A stretch of DNA of 64,000 nt, from NCBI RefSeq assembly GCF_014489635.1, contig NZ_CP060828.1:4750001-4814000 (forward strand). The letters are read 5' to 3'. Numbering within the stretch: position 1 is the first letter of the stretch; each line of letters opens with the position of its first letter. The notes beneath the pieces are model-generated. The model did no database searches, was not told where the DNA came from, and saw only the letters and a list, made by a program, of their open reading frames with translations. Both the position numbers and the translations under genes were made by a program. Source of the stretch: Streptomyces roseirectus (GTDB taxonomy: Bacteria > Actinomycetota > Actinomycetes > Streptomycetales > Streptomycetaceae). This document shows, piece after piece, positions 7,419 through 14,920 of the stretch.

Positions 7419-8843
7419 TCACACCGTCCGCAGCAGCACCGCCGGCTGCTCGACGCAGTCCGCGACGTACCGGAGGAACCCCCCGGCCGTGCCCCCGTCG
7501 CACACCCGGTGATCGAACGTGAGGGACAGCTGGACGACCTGGCGGGCGGCCAGCTCCCCTTCGTGGACCCACGGCTTGGGGACGATGCGGCCGACGCCGA
7601 GCATCGCCGCCTCGGGGTGGTTGATGATCGGCGTGGAGCCGTCGACCCCGAAGACGCCGTAGTTGTTCAACGTGAAGGTCCCGCCGGTCAGTTCGCCCGG
7701 CGTGAGCCCCCCGGTACGGGCCGCCTCGGTGAGCCGGGCGAACTCCGCCGTCAGGCTCTCGGCGTTGCGCGTGTGCGCGTCCTTGACGACCGGGACGACC
7801 AGCCCCCGTCCGGTCTGCGCGGCGAACCCGAGGTGCACGCCGTCCAGGACGACGATCTCGCGCGCCTCGGTGTCCACGCGCGCGTTCAGCTCGGGGTACT
7901 TGGCCAGGGCCGCCGTGCAGATGCGGGCGAGCAGCGCGAGGAGCGAGACCTTGGGCCCGCCGACGCCGTTCATCGCCGCCCGCGCGCGCATCAGCTCCGT
8001 CGCGTCGGCGTCCACCCAGCACGTCGCGTCCGGGATCTCGCGGCGGCTGCGGCTGAGCTTGTCGGCGACGGTGCCGCGCAGGCCCTTGAGGGGGATGCGG
8101 GTCTCGCCGGAACCGGGGGCCGTGGACGGGGCATGCGCCACGTGAGCGGGCGAGCCCGCCGCGCGCCCCTGCACCGCCGCCACCCGCAGCGCGTCCTCCA
8201 CGTCGGCCCGCAGGATCAGCCCCTCGGGCCCGGAGCCGGTCAACTCGCGCAGATCGAGGCCGCCTTGGCGGGCGAGCCGCCGGACGAGGGGGGAGATGAC
8301 GGGGACGGGCCCGTCGGCACGGTCGCCGGAGGCGAGGTCCGTGGCCGGGTGTCCCGTCGCCGACTCGACGCCCGCGCGTACGGCCGACGTCCCGACCTCG
8401 GCGGACGCCTGGATCGCCGCGACCCCCCGATTCCCGTTGGCCCCGCCTGCCAGGGCCCCCGGCCGTACCCGGCGCCTGCGCGCGGGCGGCTGGCCGGTGC
8501 CGTAACCGACCAGCACGTTCCCGGACCCCTCGGCCGCAGAAGCCGGAGAAGCGGCCTGCGTCGGCGCGGCGGCCTCCGCCGGGGAAGCCCCCTGTGCCGC
8601 CCCCACGGCGACCGTCAGGAGCGGTGCCCCGACCGGGAGTTCCGTGCCCTCGTCGCCGAAGCGGGCGGTGACGACTCCCGCGTACGGACAGGGCACCTCC
8701 ACCATCGCCTTGGCCGTCTCGACCTCGACGACGGGCTGGTCGACGGTGACGACGTCACCGACCTGGACCATCCAGGTGACGATCAGCGCCTCGGTGAGCC
8801 CTTCGCCGAGGTCGGGCAGTTTGAACTCCAGGACCTGTGCCAT
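7419..8843 (-). CDS. bkdC: Branched-chain 2-oxoacid dehydrogenase E2, dihydrolipoyl acyltransferase
   Basis: 474-aa E2 core of the branched-chain 2-oxoacid dehydrogenase complex, which makes isobutyryl-, isovaleryl- and 2-methylbutyryl-CoA from Val, Leu and Ile oxoacids. There is one lipoyl domain at the N-terminus (lipoyl Lys in VEVETAKAMVEV), an Ala/Pro-rich linker, a peripheral-subunit-binding domain (ISPLVRRLARQGGLDLRELT), and a C-terminal acyltransferase domain with the catalytic DHRVCDGG motif. I chose ATG 8843 (MAQVLEFKLPDLGEG) because it overlaps the bkdB stop and matches the family start; an in-frame ATG 18 bases upstream is less likely. In Streptomyces these acyl-CoAs also prime branched fatty acids and polyketides. 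Confidence 0.95.
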   Translation of the reverse strand: MAQVLEFKLPDLGEGLTEALIVTWMVQVGDVVTVDQPVVEVETAKAMVEVPCPYAGVVTARFGDEGTELPVGAPLLTVAVGAAQGASPAEAAAPTQAASPASAAEGSGNVLVGYGTGQPPARRRRVRPGALAGGANGNRGVAAIQASAEVGTSAVRAGVESATGHPATDLASGDRADGPVPVISPLVRRLARQGGLDLRELTGSGPEGLILRADVEDALRVAAVQGRAAGSPAHVAHAPSTAPGSGETRIPLKGLRGTVADKLSRSRREIPDATCWVDADATELMRARAAMNGVGGPKVSLLALLARICTAALAKYPELNARVDTEAREIVVLDGVHLGFAAQTGRGLVVPVVKDAHTRNAESLTAEFARLTEAARTGGLTPGELTGGTFTLNNYGVFGVDGSTPIINHPEAAMLGVGRIVPKPWVHEGELAARQVVQLSLTFDHRVCDGGTAGGFLRYVADCVEQPAVLLRTV

Positions 8844-9847
8844 CAGCTCTCGGCCTCCCATTGGAGACGCGCGACCGCGTCGAGGATCCGGTCGACACCG
8901 GGCAGGTGGTGCCGTTCCAGCATCGGCGGCGGGTAGGGGATGTCGAAGCCACCGACGCGCAGGACGGGCGCCTCCAGGTGATGGAAGCAGCGTTCCGTCA
9001 CGCGCGCGGCGATCTCGCCTCCCGGGCCCCCGAAGGAGCCCGACTCGTGGACGACGACCGCCCGCCCGGTGCGTCGTACGGACGCGCAGACCGTGTCGTC
9101 GTCGAACGGCACCAGCGAGCGCAGGTCGACCACCTCCAGGTCCCAGCCCTCCGCCTGCGCCGCCTCGGCCGCTTCGAGGCAGACGGGGAGCGAGGGCCCG
9201 TACGTGATGAGCGTGGCGCTCCCGCCCGAGCGCCGCGCCACCGCGCGTCCGATCGGTTCAACGTGCGGCGGTTCCTCAGGGTTCCAGGTGTCCTTGGACC
9301 AGTACAGCCTTTTCGGCTCCAGGAAGACGACGGGGTCGTCGGAGGCGATGGCCGCGCGCAGCAGCCCGTACGCGTCGGCGACGGTCGCCGGGGTGACGAC
9401 GTGCAGGCCGGGGGTGGCCGCGTAGTACGCCTCGGAGGAGTCGCTGTGGTGCTCGACGCCGCCGATGCCGCCGCCGTAGGGGACGCGGATGGTGATCGGC
9501 AGGGGCATGCGCCCGCGCGTACGGTTGCGCATCTTCGCGACATGGCTGATGACCTGCTCGAACGCCGGGTAGGCGAACGCGTCGAACTGCATCTCGACGA
9601 CCGGCCGCAGCCCGTACATGGCCATCCCGACGGCCGTCCCGAGGATGCCGGCCTCGGCGAGGGGCGTGTCGGTGCAGCGGTCGTCGCCGAACTCCTTCGC
9701 GAGCCCGTCGGTGACGCGGAAGACCCCGCCGAGGGTGCCGACGTCCTCGCCCATCACGTGGACGGCCGGGTCGGCGGCCATCGCGTCGCGCAGGGCGCGG
9801 TTGAGGGCCTGCGCGAAGGTGGCCGGTTTGACGGCGACGGTGGTCAT
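8843..9847 (-). CDS. bkdB: Branched-chain 2-oxoacid dehydrogenase E1 beta subunit
   Basis: 334-aa E1-beta subunit (transketolase pyrimidine-binding plus C-terminal domains), partner of BkdA in thiamine-diphosphate-dependent decarboxylation. Landmarks are VHVMGEDVGTLGGVFRVT, the pyrimidine-domain stretch EMQFDAFAYPAFEQ, RVPYGGGIGGVEHHSDSSEA, and the transketolase C-terminal core VVDLRSLVPFDDDTV. The ATG at 9847 overlaps the bkdA stop by 4 bases and the gene's own stop overlaps bkdC, so the three genes are one translationally coupled unit. A longer upstream extension in the same frame is only the opposite-frame image of bkdA. Confidence 0.95.
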   Translation of the reverse strand: MTTVAVKPATFAQALNRALRDAMAADPAVHVMGEDVGTLGGVFRVTDGLAKEFGDDRCTDTPLAEAGILGTAVGMAMYGLRPVVEMQFDAFAYPAFEQVISHVAKMRNRTRGRMPLPITIRVPYGGGIGGVEHHSDSSEAYYAATPGLHVVTPATVADAYGLLRAAIASDDPVVFLEPKRLYWSKDTWNPEEPPHVEPIGRAVARRSGGSATLITYGPSLPVCLEAAEAAQAEGWDLEVVDLRSLVPFDDDTVCASVRRTGRAVVVHESGSFGGPGGEIAARVTERCFHHLEAPVLRVGGFDIPYPPPMLERHHLPGVDRILDAVARLQWEAES

Positions 9848-10974
9848 GCCCGGTCCCTTTCGGCTTCCAGCTCGGCGTGCAGCAGGGCCTGTTGCTCGCG
9901 GAGCTGGGGGGTGGGGGCGGCGTAGACGTGGGCGAAGAGGTCGTCCGGGTCGAGCGCGGGGTCCTGGTTCATGCGCTCGCGCAAGGAGGCCGCCATGGCC
10001 TCGGCGGCGTCCTGGACGCCCTTGCGGCGGGGTTCGTCGAGCAGCCCGCGCGTGGCCAGCTCGCATTCGACGAGGGCGATGGGGTCGTGCTCGCGCCACG
10101 CCTCGACCTCGGCGTCGCCCCGGTAGCGCGTCGCGTCGTCCGCGTTGGTGTGGGCCTCCATCCGGTAGGTGACGGCCTCGACGAGCGTCGGGCCGCCGCC
10201 CTCGCGCGCGTGGCGGACGGCGTCGGTCAGGACCTCGTGGACGGCGAGGGCGTCGTTGCCGTCGACCAGGCGGCCCGGCATGCCGTACCCGACGGCCTTG
10301 TGGGCCAGGGAGGGGGCCGCCGTCTGCTTGGCGAGCGGCACCGAGATGGCGAAGCCGTTGTTCTGGACGAGGAAGACGACCGGCGCCTGCCAGACGGCGG
10401 CGAAGTTCAGGGCCTCGTGGAAGTCGCCCTCGCTGGTGCCGCCGTCGCCGACCATCGCGAGCGCGACGACGTCGTCCCCCTTGAGGCGGGCGGCGTGCGC
10501 GAGGCCCACGGCGTGCGGGAGCTGGGTGGCGAGGGGGGTGCACAGGGGGGCCACGCGGTGCGCGTACGGGTCGTAGCCGGTGTGCCAGTCGCCGCGCAGC
10601 AGGGTCAGCGCCTCGACGGGGTCCACGCCGCGTGCGACGGCCGCGAGGGTGTCGCGGTAGCTCGGGAAGAGCCAGTCGCGCTCCTCCAGGGCGAGCGCGG
10701 CGGCGACCTCGCACGCCTCCTGGCCGGTGCTGGACGGGTACACGGCGAGCCTGCCCTGGCGGGTGAGCGCCGTCGCCTGCGTGTTGTAGCGCCGTCCGCG
10801 CACCAGCTGCGCGTGCAGCCTGCGCAGCAGCTCCGGGTCCGCCTGGGCCGCCCGCTCGGTGCCCAGGACGCGGTACGGCTCGGCGTCCGGCAGCAGGGGC
10901 GCGGGGTCCATCCGGGGCTGCCAGGCGGGCGGCGGTGTGGGCCGGTACGCGCCTCGCTGCTCCATGACCGTCAT
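9844..10974 (-). CDS. bkdA: Branched-chain 2-oxoacid dehydrogenase E1 alpha subunit
   Basis: 376-aa E1-alpha subunit binding thiamine diphosphate. The TPP motif is VGDGGTSEGDFHEALNFAAV ending in NNGFAIS. Upstream landmarks are RGRRYNTQATALTRQGRLAVYPSS broken by the conserved GQEA (substrate side) and the phosphorylation-loop-like YRMEAHTNADDATRYR. It is the first gene of the bkdABC operon, with GGAGGT-type Shine-Dalgarno (GGAGGTGCCGTC) just before the start. The 175-bp upstream region, shared with the divergent Lrp regulator, holds a TGAGGCGCCTCA palindrome and a PaaR-like box, so both BCAA and phenylacetate signals may reach this operon. Confidence 0.94.
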   Translation of the reverse strand: MTVMEQRGAYRPTPPPAWQPRMDPAPLLPDAEPYRVLGTERAAQADPELLRRLHAQLVRGRRYNTQATALTRQGRLAVYPSSTGQEACEVAAALALEERDWLFPSYRDTLAAVARGVDPVEALTLLRGDWHTGYDPYAHRVAPLCTPLATQLPHAVGLAHAARLKGDDVVALAMVGDGGTSEGDFHEALNFAAVWQAPVVFLVQNNGFAISVPLAKQTAAPSLAHKAVGYGMPGRLVDGNDALAVHEVLTDAVRHAREGGGPTLVEAVTYRMEAHTNADDATRYRGDAEVEAWREHDPIALVECELATRGLLDEPRRKGVQDAAEAMAASLRERMNQDPALDPDDLFAHVYAAPTPQLREQQALLHAELEAERDRA

Positions 10975-11019
10975 GACGGCACCTCCTCGTGGGAGCGGCT
11001 ACGGGAGGCGCGTCGTCGG

Positions 11020-11048
11020 TGAGGCGCCTCACCTACCGATTGTTCGGT
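11020..11048 (-). promoter_or_regulatory. Palindrome plus PaaR-like operator upstream of bkdA
   Basis: A perfect 12-bp palindrome TGAGGCGCCTCA (11020-11031) is followed by ACCGATTGTTCGGT (11035-11048). The latter matches the ACCGNNCGNNCGGT core seen at 16491 and 21744 except for TG in place of the central CG. Both lie 46-74 bases upstream of the bkdA start, a plausible operator position. Confidence 0.65.
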
Positions 11049-11111
11049 CGTCGGCACAGTTTGGCTACGGGTGCCCTCAGGCTGTGGACAAACGGTTCTC
11101 CACAGCCTGTG

Positions 11112-11130
11112 ATGGACGCAGTACGTCCAT
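11112..11130. promoter_or_regulatory. Inverted repeat in the lrp-bkdA intergenic region, likely Lrp operator
   Basis: ATGGACG-CAGTA-CGTCCAT is a perfect 7-bp inverted repeat with a 5-bp spacer, ending 19 bases before the regulator's start. Lrp/AsnC proteins commonly autoregulate through such dyads while controlling the divergent operon. Two DnaA-box-like 9-mers (11083-11091 and, with one mismatch, 11096-11104) lie just beside it. Confidence 0.6.
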
Positions 11131-11149
11131 GGTAGGGAGGCGGGGGGAC

Positions 11150-11650
11150 ATGGCACCTGAACAAATGGCCGAAAACCCGGAAACCGGAACCCCGCCTCCC
11201 CCCGCGCGTCCGCTGGACGCGATCGACCACGACATCCTGCGCATGCTCCAGTCCGACGGCCGCGCCTCCATCCGCTCGGTCGCCGAACGCGTCCACGTCT
11301 CCCGCGCGAACGCCTACGCCCGCATCAACCGCCTCGTCGAGGACGGCGTGATCCGCGGCTTCGGCGCCCGCGTCGACCACGAACGCGCCGGCCAAGGCAC
11401 CAGCGCCTACATCACCTTGAAGATCGTCCAGAACTCCTGGCGCACCGTCCGCGAACAACTCCGCCAACTCCCCGGCGCCTCCCACATCGCCCTCGTCGGC
11501 GGCGACTTCGACGTCCTCCTCCTCGTCCACACCCCCGACAACCGAGCCCTCCGCGAACTCGTCCTCACCCGCCTCCAGAGCATCCCCGAGGTCCTGAGCA
11601 GCCGCACCCTCCTGGTCTTCGAGGAAGAGGACCTGGAACCGCAGGGCTGA
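11150..11650 (+). CDS. Lrp/AsnC-family regulator divergent from bkdABC
   Basis: 166-aa regulator. The N-terminal winged HTH (LDAIDHDILRMLQSDGRASI, then RSVAERVHVSRANAYARINR) is followed by a C-terminal ligand-binding RAM/AsnC domain (HIALVGGDFDVLLLVHTPDN). It probably controls the adjacent bkd operon in response to branched-chain amino acids or oxoacids, by analogy with BkdR in other bacteria. I chose ATG 11150 because GGGAGG lies 7-12 bases upstream; another in-frame ATG at 11129 overlaps the inverted repeat. The dyad at 11112-11130 is the likely operator. Confidence 0.9.
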   Translation: MAPEQMAENPETGTPPPPARPLDAIDHDILRMLQSDGRASIRSVAERVHVSRANAYARINRLVEDGVIRGFGARVDHERAGQGTSAYITLKIVQNSWRTVREQLRQLPGASHIALVGGDFDVLLLVHTPDNRALRELVLTRLQSIPEVLSSRTLLVFEEEDLEPQG

Positions 11651-11658
11651 TCGCGTAC

Positions 11659-11961
11659 TCACGTACTCATGGCCAGCCCCAGCAACAAGGCGAACATCAA
11701 GGGCAGCGCCCCGATCCCGACGGTCCCGAAGGCCGCCCACGCCCTCCACCTGCGGTACTTCACCCGATGCGGCAGCAGCCAGGAAACGGCCCACAGCCCG
11801 AACCCCCAGTAGACGGCCCCGAAGATCAGCTCCGTCCCGTCATTCGCCCACTGCCAGCTGAACTCCCATACGAGCAGCGGCAGTCCGAACAGCGTGGCGA
11901 TGAGAGGGGCGGCCCACCAGTCGGCGTGACGGGCGGAACGAACGACGGCTTCCTGTGTCAT
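11659..11961 (-). CDS. Small integral membrane protein, unknown function
   Basis: 100-aa protein with three hydrophobic helices: ADWWAAPLIATLFGLPLLV (about residues 14-32), ELIFGAVYWGFGLWAVSWLL (about 43-63) and AWAAFGTVGIGALPLMFALL (about 75-94). A basic loop (PHRVKYRRWR) lies between helices 2 and 3. I recognise no family signature. The ATG at 11961 is preferred over one 36 bases upstream, which adds only charged residues. It converges on the Lrp gene with a 8-base gap and no visible terminator. Confidence 0.7.
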   Translation of the reverse strand: MTQEAVVRSARHADWWAAPLIATLFGLPLLVWEFSWQWANDGTELIFGAVYWGFGLWAVSWLLPHRVKYRRWRAWAAFGTVGIGALPLMFALLLGLAMST

Positions 11962-12063
11962 GCCCCGATCCCACCGCACCGACCGGAGACGCGGCATCGG
12001 GGCACGTACTCAAGAGGCACGCGCGCGTACTCATCACACGTCCGACGCGAACCGCACCGCCTG

Positions 12064-12406
12064 AGCCCTCATCGAACACCCGGCGAAAGAACCCACCGCG
12101 TCGTCCTCCTCCAGCGCGGCCCCCGCGCCAAGTTCGGCCAGGGACTGTGGGATCTGCCGATCGGCAAGGGCGAACCCGGTGAGCCGATCACGGAGACAGC
12201 GGTGCGTGAGCTGTACGAGGAGACCGGTGTAAGGGTGAGGGCGGTGGACCGGCGAGCCCGAGAACCGGGAACCCGGGAAGCACGCACAGGTGCGCTGGGT
12301 GGACGTCGACGAGATCCCCGACGCGTTCGTGAGCACGGCCGACAGGGCGCTGCGGAGGTACCTGGCGGGCGGGACGGGCGTTTCCCTGTACGGCTGGGAT
12401 CGGTGA
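12064..12406 (+). pseudogene. Nudix hydrolase remnant, internally deleted and frameshifted
   Basis: The first part reads RVVLLQRGPRAKFGQGLWDL and contains a complete Nudix box: G-x5-E-x7-REL-x-EE-x-GV, starting at the first G of GKGEPGEP. The reading then shifts frame near 12235, and the normal C-terminal part (EPENREPGKHAQVRWVDVDE through LYGWDR) follows in another frame, ending at a TGA at 12404-12406. About 40-50 residues that usually separate these blocks are missing, and no good start codon is visible. A 21-bp imperfect direct duplication beginning GTACGGCTGGGATC lies at 12388 and 12409, at the 3' edge. Confidence 0.75.
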
Positions 12407-12559
12407 ACGTACGGCTGGGATCAGCGAACGCGCGGGAAGCGGAACCCGGCCGCCCCGGCACGGCGTGAACGTACCGGATCCGGCCAGGCCCGCCACCAGC
12501 GCACGAAGATCACTCAGCTACGTCCGAGCGAAGCGATTTGCGTGCGAAACGGAATCCGC

Positions 12560-12892
12560 TCAGCTCTCGATGGGGTTGAGGAGGGAGTACTTGACCCACC
12601 CGAGCTTGCCCTTGTTGGCGCCGCTGGTGACCTTGCCGTAGCTCCAGGCGTAGTCCTTCGTGCAGTACTCGGTGAACTTGACGCCGGTGGCGAGGATGCC
12701 GAGGGACGTGTAGCTCGTGCCGGGGCCGCTGCGGAGGTTGACGGACGTCGACGCTTCCTTGGTCTGCGTGAGCGGCAGGTTGCAGGCGGCCGGCAGGGAC
12801 GCCGCCGAGGCGGACGGCGCGACGGCGACGGCGCCGCCGATCATGAGGGCGGCGGACGCGGCGGCAGCCGCTATGTTCCGAACGATACGCAT
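12560..12892 (-). CDS. Secreted small SH3-like domain protein
   Basis: 110-aa exported protein. A clear signal peptide covers residues 1-30 (basic start, hydrophobic core AAAAASAALMIGGAVAV, cleavage near SASA-A). The mature part carries a bacterial SH3-like pattern: TSVNLRSGPGTSYTSLGIL, then YAWSYGKV and LGWVKYSLL. Two Cys (PAACNLP and EYCTKD) could form a disulfide. Such domains usually bind cell wall or act as adaptors. The ATG at 12892 is supported by an AAGGAGACGAG ribosome site; an ATG 84 bases upstream would bury the signal peptide. Confidence 0.88.
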   Translation of the reverse strand: MRIVRNIAAAAASAALMIGGAVAVAPSASAASLPAACNLPLTQTKEASTSVNLRSGPGTSYTSLGILATGVKFTEYCTKDYAWSYGKVTSGANKGKLGWVKYSLLNPIES

Positions 12893-13094
12893 ATCTCGTC
12901 TCCTTGACTTGCGAGGCATGAGGATGCGCCGGCTCGGGGGACGCACAGCGCGGTGCACGTGCTTGCTACTTCGCACGCGCGAAACCAGACCCTACCCGAC
13001 CGCGAGCGCGCCCTTTCGGCCAACATCGTTCCTCCCAGGGGCCCTTGACGCCCCGGATCCCCAACATGCCGCATCGCAAAGGGAATCTTGGTGC

Positions 13095-13168
13095 TAGCGT
13101 GATACGCAACAACAAAAAAGTGGCCCCACCAGAGCTCGGAGTGTTAGCAGCACTCCGCTGATGGGGCC
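13095..13168 (+). promoter_or_regulatory. A-tract plus nested-hairpin leader before the small orphan gene
   Basis: After a -10-like TAGCGT (13095-13100) comes ACAACAAAAAAG (13109-13120) and a two-tier stem: GGCCCCA (13122-13128) pairs with TGGGGCC (13162-13168), and inside it CGGAGTG (13137-13143) pairs with CACTCCG (13151-13157) around TTAGCAG. An AAGGAA ribosome site and the ATG follow about 35 bases later. Read on the opposite strand, the element is a classic terminator (stem plus T6). The same layout precedes the paralogous gene at 63174. Confidence 0.7.
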
Positions 13169-13203
13169 TGACGACAACCAACCCTAGTAAGGAACCTGTC
13201 GCC

Positions 13204-13563
13204 ATGCGCCACTCTATCGCGCATGCCATTTCGGCATGCCTGCGCACCCTGCTCGCCCTCCTCCTCCCGGCCACGGGCCAACGCCGCAAGCCGTGCCACC
13301 CCGCACCCGCCCCGGCCGACCCCGCCGCCCCCGTCATCCCCGTAAGCCCCTGGTCCCGCCCCTGGACCTCACCCTCCAAGGAAGAAGCCGCCGAACTCTT
13401 CCGCCTCCAGGCCGACCGCCACGCCCATGCCGAGGCCGCCTGGGAACTCCGCCTCCAATGGGAACGCCGCCGCGCCGCCACCCTCGCGACCATGGGCGTC
13501 GACTACCCCTACACCTACGAAGGCGCACCCTTCGGCCTGGACGACTTCAGGGCCAGCGCGTAA
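13204..13563 (+). CDS. Small orphan protein, WSRPWTSPSK family (copy 1)
   Basis: 119-aa protein of unknown function. The N-terminus (MRHSIAHAISACLRTLLALL) is amphipathic to hydrophobic with basic residues and could be a membrane or signal segment. A Pro/Ala-rich linker follows, then the conserved block SPWSRPWTSPSKEEAAELFR, a charged helix rich in Arg/Glu/Ala (coiled-coil-like), and the conserved GVDYPYTYEGAPF near the C-terminus. A paralogue on the minus strand (62827-63174) shares both blocks and the same kind of leader. The ATG has AAGGAA 9 bases upstream. Confidence 0.75.
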   Translation: MRHSIAHAISACLRTLLALLLPATGQRRKPCHPAPAPADPAAPVIPVSPWSRPWTSPSKEEAAELFRLQADRHAHAEAAWELRLQWERRRAATLATMGVDYPYTYEGAPFGLDDFRASA

Positions 13564-13615
13564 CCCGCGACGCCCCGCTCAGTCCGCTTCCGGGCGGGGC
13601 AGCTCGTCCAGGTCG

Positions 13616-13657
13616 GTATACATGACAACGTGTATATTGATATACGAAGCCGTATAC
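13616..13657 (+). promoter_or_regulatory. Triple GTATAC-type operator of vapBC
   Basis: Three related palindromes: GTATAC (13616-13621), GTATAT-TG-ATATAC (13632-13645) and GTATAC (13652-13657). They are strikingly A/T-rich for this genome and lie 16-57 bases upstream of the vapB start, fitting an autoregulatory toxin-antitoxin operator and promoter. Confidence 0.7.
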
Positions 13658-13672
13658 ACGGAAGGGGTCCTC

Positions 13673-13900
13673 GTGAGCCGTACCGTCATCGACCTCGACG
13701 ACGAAGCGCTGGAAGCAGCCGCCAAGGAGCTGGGGACCACGACCAAGCGCGACACGATCAATACCGCGTTGCGTGAGATCGTGGCGCGCAACCGCCGCCT
13801 GCGCGCCCTGCACGAGCTTCAGGACCTCGCGGCGGAAGGCGCTCTCGACGTGGAACTCCTGCTGGACAAGCGCAACTACCGTGGTGGATCCGCCCGTTGA
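13673..13900 (+). CDS. vapB: VapB-type antitoxin
   Basis: 75-aa antitoxin. The N-terminal DNA-binding part SRTVIDLDDEALEAAAKELG, then TTTKRDTINTALREIV, is typical of actinobacterial VapB (DUF2191-type). The C-terminal part (LHELQDLAAEGALDVELLLD) should wrap the toxin. The GTG at 13673 has GGAAGGGG upstream. It ends in a TTGA overlap with vapC, so antitoxin and toxin are translationally coupled. The palindromes upstream suggest repression by the VapBC complex. Confidence 0.88.
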   Translation: MSRTVIDLDDEALEAAAKELGTTTKRDTINTALREIVARNRRLRALHELQDLAAEGALDVELLLDKRNYRGGSAR

Positions 13901-14307
13901 GCGTCGCGGACTACCTCATCGACACCTCGGCCCTCGCCCGGGTGCTGCTTCGCCGGGCGACCGAGGAGTGGGAGCGTCGCATCGGCGCCGGGTTGGTGGC
14001 CCTGTGCGACATCACCGAGTTGGAGGTCCAGTACTCGGCCCGCTCCTCGGCCGACCGCGAGGCCATCGGGGAACGCCTGAACCAGTTCACCTGGTGCCCG
14101 GTGCCGGAGGGCGTCTTCCGGCGTGCCCGCGTGGTCCAGGAACAGCTCACCGCGAAAGGCGAGCACCGCAGCGCGGGCCCCGTCGACCTCCTGGTCTCCG
14201 CCGTCGCGGAGGAAGCAGGTCTGACACTGCTCCACTACGACCGCGACTTCGAGACGATCGCGCGAACGACGGGACAACCGGTGCGCATGATCGACCTCAA
14301 GGGGTAA
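13897..14307 (+). CDS. vapC: VapC-type PIN-domain toxin
   Basis: 136-aa PIN-domain ribonuclease. The acidic metal-binding residues are all present: D9 (LIDTSAL), E41 (DITELEV), D97 (GPVDLLV) and D115 (HYDRDFE), so the toxin looks intact. Family members cleave tRNA or rRNA unless bound by VapB. The start is TTG at 13897, overlapping the vapB stop. The pair sits between an orphan gene with a structured leader and the paa regulator, in a patch of accessory genes. Confidence 0.9.
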   Translation: MSVADYLIDTSALARVLLRRATEEWERRIGAGLVALCDITELEVQYSARSSADREAIGERLNQFTWCPVPEGVFRRARVVQEQLTAKGEHRSAGPVDLLVSAVAEEAGLTLLHYDRDFETIARTTGQPVRMIDLKG

Positions 14308-14329
14308 CCCCCGCCGACGTCGCCACCGC

Positions 14330-14920
14330 TCACCCCGCCCCCCGCAGCCCCTCGAACACCAGCCGAGCCACCGCGTCCGCGACCTCCCGCTCCCCGGCCC
14401 CCCGCCCGTCCGGCCGGTACCACTCCACGACGGAGTTGATCATGCCGAAGACGAGGCGGGTGGCGAGGCGGACGTCGATGTCGGCGCGGACGTCACCGTC
14501 GGCGGAGGCGGCTTTCAGCAGCTCGGCGACCCGGTGGTCGAATTCGCGGCGCCGCTCAAGGGCCCACCGCTCGGTGTCCGTGTTACCGCGAACACGAAGA
14601 AGAAGCGTCACATACGGAAGCTCGCTGATCAGAACGTCGACCATACGGCGGACGACATGTTCAAGACGGTCGACGGCACGTCCCACGCGCGCGTGGTCCT
14701 CGTCGAGGATCCCGAAGAGCCCGTCCAGCGCACGGCTGACCGCGCGCCGCAGCAACTCCTCCTTCCCGGCGACGTGGTGGTAGATCGACGACTTGGAGAT
14801 CCCGGCGGCCTTGGAGAGGTGTTCCATCGACGTGCCGTCGTAGCCACGCTCGTTGAAGACCTGCACGGCGACGGAGAGCAGCGTCTCCGGCGTGTACGTG
14901 TCGCGCTTGGCGGTGGTCAT
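14330..14920 (-). CDS. paaR: TetR-family regulator, probable phenylacetate repressor PaaR
   Basis: 196-aa TetR regulator. The N-terminal HTH reads TYTPETLLSVAVQVFNERGY, then GTSMEHLSKAAGISKSSIYH; the rest is a helical ligand-binding domain. The start overlaps the stop of the 3-hydroxyacyl-CoA dehydrogenase gene (ATGA), so the two are co-transcribed. Boxes of the form ACCGNNCGNNCGGT precede paaN and paaA, with a near match at bkdA. Corynebacterium PaaR, a TetR protein released by phenylacetyl-CoA, is known to bind a site with this core. The assignment rests on family, neighbourhood and motif; binding here is inferred. Confidence 0.8.
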   Translation of the reverse strand: MTTAKRDTYTPETLLSVAVQVFNERGYDGTSMEHLSKAAGISKSSIYHHVAGKEELLRRAVSRALDGLFGILDEDHARVGRAVDRLEHVVRRMVDVLISELPYVTLLLRVRGNTDTERWALERRREFDHRVAELLKAASADGDVRADIDVRLATRLVFGMINSVVEWYRPDGRGAGEREVADAVARLVFEGLRGAG

